Part shown: piece after piece, positions 57,825 to 64,000 of the stretch | Layout: the number at the start of each line of letters is the position of its first letter | Numbering within the stretch: the stretch's first letter is position 1 | Origin: Gigaspora rosea | Lineage: Eukaryota; Glomeromycota; Glomeromycetes; Diversisporales; Gigasporaceae | Direction of reading: 5' to 3' | NCBI GenBank assembly: GCA_003550325.1 | Contig: QKWP01000629.1 | Span: 102,443-166,442 of the forward strand | DNA length: 64,000 nucleotides | Translations under genes and position numbers: made by a program | The notes under the pieces: generated by a model | Told to the model about the DNA's origin: nothing | Seen by the model: only the letters and a program-made list of their open reading frames with translations | The model's database searches: none

Positions 57825-58084
57825 AGTAATAAACTGCTAATTCACAAATATTACTAAAATTTTATCAAGTTTAATAGTTTGAATAGAGGAAATAAAATAG
57901 AAGATAAGATGAATAGGACCCTAGACATCTCTTATATAGGCTATAACTGATCTGCACAATTTTAAGGTTTTTGCTATCTTTAAAATCAAGTAAATTTGCT
58001 AAAAATTTAATTATTGCATTAAGATTTTATAGTAATTTGCTAAAAACTAAATTATTATATTTAAATAGTAATTTCAGGTTCAGG
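57825..58084. other. AT-rich, no feature seen
   Basis: Short stretch between the long-inverted-repeat element and the first palindromic MITE; the ORF 57971-58189 runs into that MITE and is an artefact. Confidence 0.5.
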
Positions 58085-58290
58085 TGCTCTAAAAAAATTT
58101 TTCAATATATAAAAATATATTATGCCAGTATATTTAATTTTATATTTTTTGGAAATTTTGAATTTTTTGATCAAAAAATCAAAAATTAGGCATCTTCTCT
58201 GAAATTTTCTAGAAATATAAAATTAAATATACTGCTATAATGTATTTTTATGTGCTAAACAAGTTTTATTTGAAACAAAATATTATAATT
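58085..58290. mobile_element. Palindromic TTGATCAA-centred MITE, copy 1
   Basis: The arms 'gctctaaaaaaatttttcaa' and (reverse) 'gtttcaaataaaacttgttt' lead into 'gtatatttaattttatattt' and its inverse; the centre is TTTTTTGATCAAAAAATCAA. Other copies: 58392-58625, 60430-60630, part at 61055-61190. Confidence 0.75.
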
Positions 58291-58391
58291 AGTTAATAAA
58301 ATTTTGTATATAATAGCATTTTTAGTATTTTTTTAATAAAATTATAAAAAATATTATGATCTTTAAAATTTTACTAATTGATTCTTACTTT

Positions 58392-58625
58392 GTGCTCTAA
58401 GAAAACTTGTTTAGTATATAAAAATACATTATGCTAGTTGGTATATTTTATTTTATATTTCTTGAAATTTTAAAAAAGATGCTTAATTTTGGATTTTTTC
58501 ATCAAAAATCTAGAATTAAGTATTTTTTTTAAATTTTTAAAAAATATAAAATTAAATATACCAGCATAATATATTTTATGTGCTAAACATGTTTTATTAG
58601 AGCAAAATATTATAATATATATATT
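58392..58625. mobile_element. Palindromic TTGATCAA-centred MITE, copy 2
   Basis: Same structure as copy 1 (GTGCTCTAAGAAAACTTGTT at the left, inverse at the right); the centre is altered to 'ttttttcatcaaaaatc'. It is joined to copy 1 by a spacer 'aaattttgtatataatagca' that recurs beside copies 3 and 4. Confidence 0.75.
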
Positions 58626-60039
58626 AAAATTTTATGATTTTATATACGTTGGACAGACATTGCATATTCATATAACAATTTATATGATTGTAAAATACAA
58701 ATATGCAAATAGATAGTACAAAAATTATTGGTTTGTTTTTGCAAAATAAAATATGTTATACAAAATTTAATTGTGTAATATTATACAAGTTTTGTATTTG
58801 TAACATTTAGAGAAGTGACAAAAATCAGATGATTTTTTAAGGGAGAGAAGGTAAAAAATTTTGAAATTATATATAAGAACCTAACTATATATATAATAAG
58901 AAAGAGGGAGGGGGTAGGTCTCTAATAAAAAATAATCAGATGATTAATGGCATGGCCTTATTTACCAGTTCATATAAATCTTATAGTTTAAATAATTGTT
59001 TTGTTTGGTTAGAATTAGGGTATTGCTACTAAATAAGGATTAGAAAATATTTTATATATCAAAATTTTGCAAAAAAATTTTTTACAATAAAAATTTTTTA
59101 CAAGCCTATTAAACTTTATAATAAAAAAATACTTTAATCCTAAATATAATTTCTACTATATATATTTAGAATCATTATTGAGATGGGTCTCTATTGTATT
59201 TTGTCTGTTTTTTTATATATATTTATATTGTATAATACAATTTTATATATAAATAAAAGAAATTATAAATATTATATACTAAAAAACAGGTTAAAAACTA
59301 GAAGGAATCTATATGTTACCTGTTATACACTTATTTATAACAGGCTTATTTATAACTCAAAATTTTACTAGAATGATACCTATTGTACTTATAACAAAAA
59401 TTTAACTCTAACCCTAATTTTAAACCTATTTTAACATTAATATTGTCTTATTGGCTATTACAAATAAGCATGTAATGGGCAACAAATATATTTATTCTAA
59501 AAACTATTATAAGTCTGAAGTAATTTATCATATTATATATTACAAATATATAAATATACATTATTGTTATATTAATAAAATATTAAAAAATTTTAATATA
59601 TAAATAATAAATAAAATTAAATAATTTTGATTATATTTATAACTTATAATTGTTTATTGTTACATAAAAAAAATTATTTAAATATATTAAAAATATAAAT
59701 TTTTTTATTTAGTTTAATTTAATATCCTATTATAAATTTTAAAAACTTAATATATAATTGATTTTCTTTAAATATAGCTCAAAATTCTGTACTTAAATAA
59801 AATTTATATTTAAAGAATATAAATTTATATAGCTTGAAACCAAACTAAACCTGTATTTAAAAAGAAGTTAATATGATTTGCACCAAGAAACATGCATTTA
59901 AAAATAGTCAAATGTATATAAATCATAATATATTTTTATTAATTAAACTGTAAGTGAAGCGATAGATTGCATATTAGTAAATTAATAAATTTTGTATATA
60001 ATAGCTGATAGCATTTTTAGTATTTTTATTCAGTAATTA
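58626..60039. other. AT-rich, no gene
   Basis: Low-complexity A/T sequence. 59183-59371 is an open but featureless frame. One dispersed spacer copy ('aaattttgtatataatagct') near 59985. Confidence 0.5.
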
Positions 60040-60366
60040 TAAATCAAACCAGTGGTGTTAAACACCAGTATGCAGTATAACATGAAGATCAATATTAAAA
60101 AAATAAACAAAAAAAATGAACAAAAGCTAAAGTTGATATATGTTAAGTAGAGCAATAGTATATAGTAAAATTTTGCAAGGAGTTTTTTTTTTAAAAAAAA
60201 GGGTGGTTGCATGATAAAATTTTGAGTTAGAAGGTATTTTTTAAAAAAAAAACAAAACAACAAAAATTTTATATTACACCTGATCTTTACATTACACTGC
60301 ATTTAAAAAATTTGATTGGTAAAAATAATTGTAGTGTTGAGCACCAGTGGTGTGATTTAGTAAAAC
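60040..60366. mobile_element. MITE with AAATCAAACCAGTGGTGTT ends
   Basis: The left end 'aaatcaaaccagtggtgtta' and the right end read in reverse, 'aaatcacaccactggtgctc', form the inverted repeat. The internal TTACACCTGATC (about 60274) is the motif shared with other MITEs here. The minus-strand 90-codon hydrophobic ORF lies inside and is not credible. Confidence 0.65.
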
Positions 60367-60429
60367 CATTTTTATTAATATAATTATAAAAATATTATGA
60401 TCTTCAAAATTTACTAATTGATTCTAACT

Positions 60430-60630
60430 TTTGCTCTAAAAAAACTTGTTCAGAACATAAAAATACATTATGCTAGTATATTTAATTTTATATTTCTTGA
60501 AAATTTCATAAAAGATACTTAATTTTGGATTTTTTTGATCAAAAAATCAAAAATTAAAAAATATAAAATTAAACATGCTGCTATAATGCACTTTTATGTC
60601 CTGAACAAGTTTTTAGAGCAAAATATTATA
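60430..60630. mobile_element. Palindromic TTGATCAA-centred MITE, copy 3
   Basis: Left tip GCTCTAAAAAAACTTGTTCA, right tip the inverse (TGAACAAGTTTTTAGAGC); centre TTTTTTTGATCAAAAAATC. The best-preserved copy of the family. Confidence 0.8.
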
Positions 60631-61054
60631 ATTAATTAATAAAATTTTGTGTATAATAGTATTTTTAGTATTTTTATTAGGAGGTTGTTAAATATTGCAG
60701 GTTGCTATTTCAAAAATTAATATGATTTGCCAATTAGATTACAGGATCTTATGTAACAAAATGAATGAAAATTAGGAAAAATTACAAAAAAAATTAAAAA
60801 TTTTAAATAACTTGAAATTTCATTATATAAACTTGTCTCGGGCTTCTAATTAAAAGTTTTTAGCACTTAAATTTGCATATATATATACAACCTCTATCCT
60901 AATATTAATACTAGTTCAGACCCTAACTCTAACTTATAATTATTTTATATTTTTAAATATTAATCTGTGATATTACAACCTGCTAAATTTATCAAAATCC
61001 TTTTTATTAATAAAATTTATGATTCTCAAAATTTTACTAATTAATTTTAACTTT

Positions 61055-61190
61055 GTGCTCTAAGAAAACTTGATCAACTATAAAAATAAATTAAGCTAGC
61101 ATATTTAATTTTATATTTCTTGCAAATTTTAGAAAAATTGCTTAATTTTTAATATTTGATCAAAAATCCAAAATTAAGCAATTAATAAAA
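61055..61190. mobile_element. Palindromic MITE, copy 4 (right arm lost)
   Basis: The left arm GTGCTCTAAGAAAACTTGAT and the TTGATCAA centre are kept; the right outer arm is replaced by the spacer 'aattaataaaattttgtata'. Confidence 0.6.
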
Positions 61191-61246
61191 TTTTGTATAT
61201 AATAGCATTTTTAGTATTTTATTAATAAAATTATAGAAAATATTAT

Positions 61247-63735
61247 AGGAAGCAAAAATGACACTTAAGAGAAGTAGATAAATTCCCTATAACAGTGGGA
61301 GGTAAGACAATTACCTGTTGAGCAGTAGTAACAGATACCAGAAACTATGCAGTAATCATGAACAATGATTGGATAGAAAAAGTAAGACAAAGTAGGATTG
61401 AAAAGATTGTGAATTGATAATACAAGAAGAAAATAAAAGGATATTTATACCCACTGAGTAGTATAATCCTGCTAATATCAATAAGCAGATAGAAAAGAAG
61501 AAAAACTTAATGGAAAAGATGAAGAAAGTGACAATATGATAGATGAAGAAACAGAGTTAGAAAGCGATAAATATGAGGATGAGAAGAAACTTTGATCAAT
61601 GAAACCTACCTATATCTAGAATTTAGAGAAGCCTCTTTCAAACTCAAGTTCTGTGAGACATGCTTAAAGAAGGGTTATAACTCCAAGAAATGTATCTTTA
61701 GAAAAAAACAAAAAAAGTAAACTATCTATCTAAACAAAGAAAAGTAGGTGAAGAACTTCAATATTGGGCAACTATCAGAAAATTGTGAAACCCAGATAAG
61801 AACCATATTGAAGAAATATAATAGTACCTTCACAGATAGTTTGGGCAAATTAAAAAGAACTTCAAAGATTTGGTATGAAATATTTATAAAGAAGGGATCT
61901 CTGGTCAAGCAAAAGTTCTACTCTATATTTAAACTAGAGCACAAATTTATTGAATGTGAAGTTCATTGAATACAGGAAGCTAAAATTATCCAACCATTAA
62001 ATAGTCTATAGGCTTTGCTCATAGTATTGATAAAGAAGAAAAATATATCATTATATTTTTGCATAGACTTTAGAAAGTTGAATAAAGTAACTAAATATAA
62101 TAGCTACTCTCTACCCTGAATTAATGAGTTATTAGATGCTTTAAAACTATCAGCATGATATTCGACTCTTGATCTAGCAAGTAGATTTTGACAAATAGAG
62201 ATATATCTGTGAGATCAAGAAAAAATAGCTTTTACCTCTCGCTTCAGTTTATATGAATTCAACTAATACCTTTTGGGCTCACAAATTTACCTGCAACATT
62301 TTAGAGATTTATGGATCAGGTGTTACAAGAATTTTGTGAAAAATTGCTTTAGTCAAAATTAATAACATTACTATTTTTTTCTACATTTGAAGAACAACTT
62401 AGGCATATTGTAGAAGTTCTTCAAAGAATAAGTGCTGCCAATCTAAAATTAAATAAAAAAATATATTTTCTTCTAGCAGAAGATAACATTTTTAGGCCAC
62501 GAAATAAGTGAACAAAGAAATAGCACTGCAAGAGGAAAAGTTAAAGTTGTAAAGAAATTTTTGCTATCTAAGAATCTTAGAGCTCTACAAGTGTTTATAG
62601 ATCTCATCAGGTTTTATAAAAGATTCATAAAAGATTTTGCGAAAATAGCCACCCCTTTATATAAACTATTGAAAAGCAAAAGTTATACAAATAGGAACCA
62701 AAGCAACAACAAGCTTTTGAAAGCTCAAAATAAACCTTATTATTGTACTAATCCTTGCTCACCCTGTTGATAGTAATAATATACTCTGTATACAGACACT
62801 TCTTACATGGCCTTAGGGGCTATATTGGCTCAACTTGAAAACTATAAGAAAGAGTACATTATCGAGTTCACTAGTAAAGCCACCAGTTCGTCTAAAAAAA
62901 ATTACACTATAACCAAATTGGAATGCACAGTGATCGGATGGGCTATGAAGAATTTTATATTTATTTACACGAGTTAAATTCACTATTATTGTAGATCACT
63001 CAGCTTTGGTATATTTAAACAATATGACAAATCTGTTTGAATGTATGGCAAGATTAATAATAATGCTTCAAAGTTATAATTTTGTAATTAAACATCACTC
63101 TGGAAAACAACTCCCTCATGTGGATAGTTTGTAAAGAATAGAATATTAAAAAAAAACTCTTTGCGTCAAATCCATTGAACAGAATCCAGTTCAGGTTCTG
63201 GTGTCCTAGTAAAGAAAGAAAAAAAAAAGAGAAAACTACACATATATATACAGTAATATATTTTGTTAAATGGATAAAGAACTTATAAACGATTAGTAGA
63301 ATACCTTTCTGCTCAAACTGTGCTATCAGAATTTAGCGATATGCAAATTCAGAAGCTCAAGTTACAAGCTTGATATTTTAGTACAAGAAGATATTTTATA
63401 TAAGAAAATTAAAGAGGACCCACAAAAGTCTCTAAGAGTAGTGAGATCAAGAAGATTAAGATAATTTAGATGCAGTACATGGAAGCACTATTAGAGAGCA
63501 TTTAGGAGAGAAGCTACTATTCAAAAGGTTAGAAAGAGATATTATTGGCTACAAATAGTTTCAGAAATTAAAAACTTTGTAAAGGCCTAGAAAATTTGCC
63601 AACAGCAAGAAAGACCAAATACAATGAACTCCTATATTCAATAAGGCTAGCTCAATCCTTCAACTATATAAGTATTGACTTCATGGGCCTATTACCTCTG
63701 ACAAAAAAGAGCAACAGATATAGTAATCGTGGTCG
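61247..63735 (+). pseudogene. Second Gypsy pol, heavily decayed
   Basis: Fragments in order: protease remnant (TDTRNYAVIMNNDWIEKV, about 61335), a Cys pair (FCETCLKKG, about 61650), RT (FCIDFRKLNKVTKYNSYSLP at 62055, YSTLDLASRF at 62160, PFGLTNLPATF at about 62270, ALQVFIDLIRFYKRFIKDFA at 62587), RNase H (TDTSYMALGAILAQLE-like at 62795, IVDHSALVYL at 62990) and integrase (LLEYL-like 63290, FNYISIDFMGLLPLTKK at 63665). Every domain has stops and frameshifts. TGA at 62189 lies in the place of Trp in the YWQ block; a TAG near 62305 replaces the usual Gln of ATFQ. It is not a copy of the 40-49 kb element; the RT sequences differ clearly. Confidence 0.75.
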
Positions 63736-63741
63736 ATCAAA

Positions 63742-63800
63742 ATTTTTTTACCAGCCAAGCTGATGAAATTTTATCAGCTTAGTTGGCTTAGCTGAAAAAT
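63742..63800. repeat. Hairpin at the end of the second Gypsy remnant
   Basis: AGCCAAGCTGAT ... ATCAGCTTAGTTGGCT with an 8-base loop, flanked by complementary AAAATTTTT tracts. It interrupts the integrase remnant and is probably a tiny MITE. Confidence 0.55.
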
Positions 63801-63968
63801 TTTAAATAAATCAAAAAAGTCTGTACTATCATGCTATTAATTATATCTTACTATATACTAGGAAACAGAAACTGTTAATGTCCGAAGCCAAAAATAACAA
63901 TTAATAAATACAAGTTTACTTAGTGCATTAAGTTAGAATTAATTAGTAAATTTTGTAAATTATAAGAT

Positions 63969-64000
63969 TTTATAGAATTTTATTAATAAAATTCTATAAA
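63969..64000. repeat. Perfect 32-bp palindrome at window edge
   Basis: TTTATAGAATTTTATT followed exactly by its reverse complement. It may continue beyond the window; related to the A/T spacer sequences around the palindromic MITEs. Confidence 0.7.

Overview
The window reads as a gene-poor, repeat-dense stretch of a very AT-rich eukaryotic genome. The best fit is an arbuscular mycorrhizal fungus of the Rhizophagus type (Glomeromycotina). This is an inference from several signs together: Sel1-repeat protein kinases in duplicated blocks, a spliced hAT transposase with tiny AT-rich introns, a Helitron, Crypton-like and Gypsy elements, and dense palindromic MITEs. No tRNA, rRNA, CRISPR array or bacterial operon was seen.

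Layout: 1-6.07 kb holds MITEs, an arm of a long-inverted-repeat element and a non-autonomous hAT-like element with a minisatellite. 6.07-16.64 kb is a diverged segmental duplication; each copy carries one broken Sel1-repeat/kinase gene, and copy A has gained a small hAT MITE with a clean target duplication. 16.64-23.42 kb is one large hAT element whose ten-exon transposase (minus strand) reads as an intact 701-residue protein; two MITEs and an array of about six palindromic satellite units are nested in it. 23.83-25.04 kb is the only clearly intact single-exon host-type gene, a secreted chymotrypsin-fold serine protease with TATA box and poly(A) signal. 25.8-31.1 kb holds a decayed Helitron (minus strand) with a plausible 3' hairpin and CTAG terminus. 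32.15-32.59 kb is an unidentified minus-strand coding remnant. 33-40 kb is satellite-like repeats and MITEs. 40.0-49.46 kb is a large Gypsy-type LTR retrotransposon with an extra zinc-cluster module, an extra ORF after integrase and a 3' LTR; its 5' LTR is not visible and a single N (40018) sits where it should end. 49.5-53.5 kb is MITEs and unassigned sequence. 53.57-54.9 kb is a decayed Crypton-like tyrosine recombinase. 54.92-57.82 kb is an element with inverted repeats of roughly 0.5-0.7 kb. 58-61.2 kb is a palindromic MITE family, and 61.2-63.7 kb is a second, heavily decayed Gypsy pol.

The most unusual signal cuts across these elements: the premature in-frame stops in the Gypsy, Helitron, Crypton and the unknown 32-kb reading frame are mostly TGA or TAG, not TAA, and several fall exactly where the family has tryptophan. 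The reading frames are otherwise kept over long distances. This could be a biased mutation pathway (TGG to TGA/TAG), readthrough or recoding, or mRNA editing; sequence alone cannot decide.
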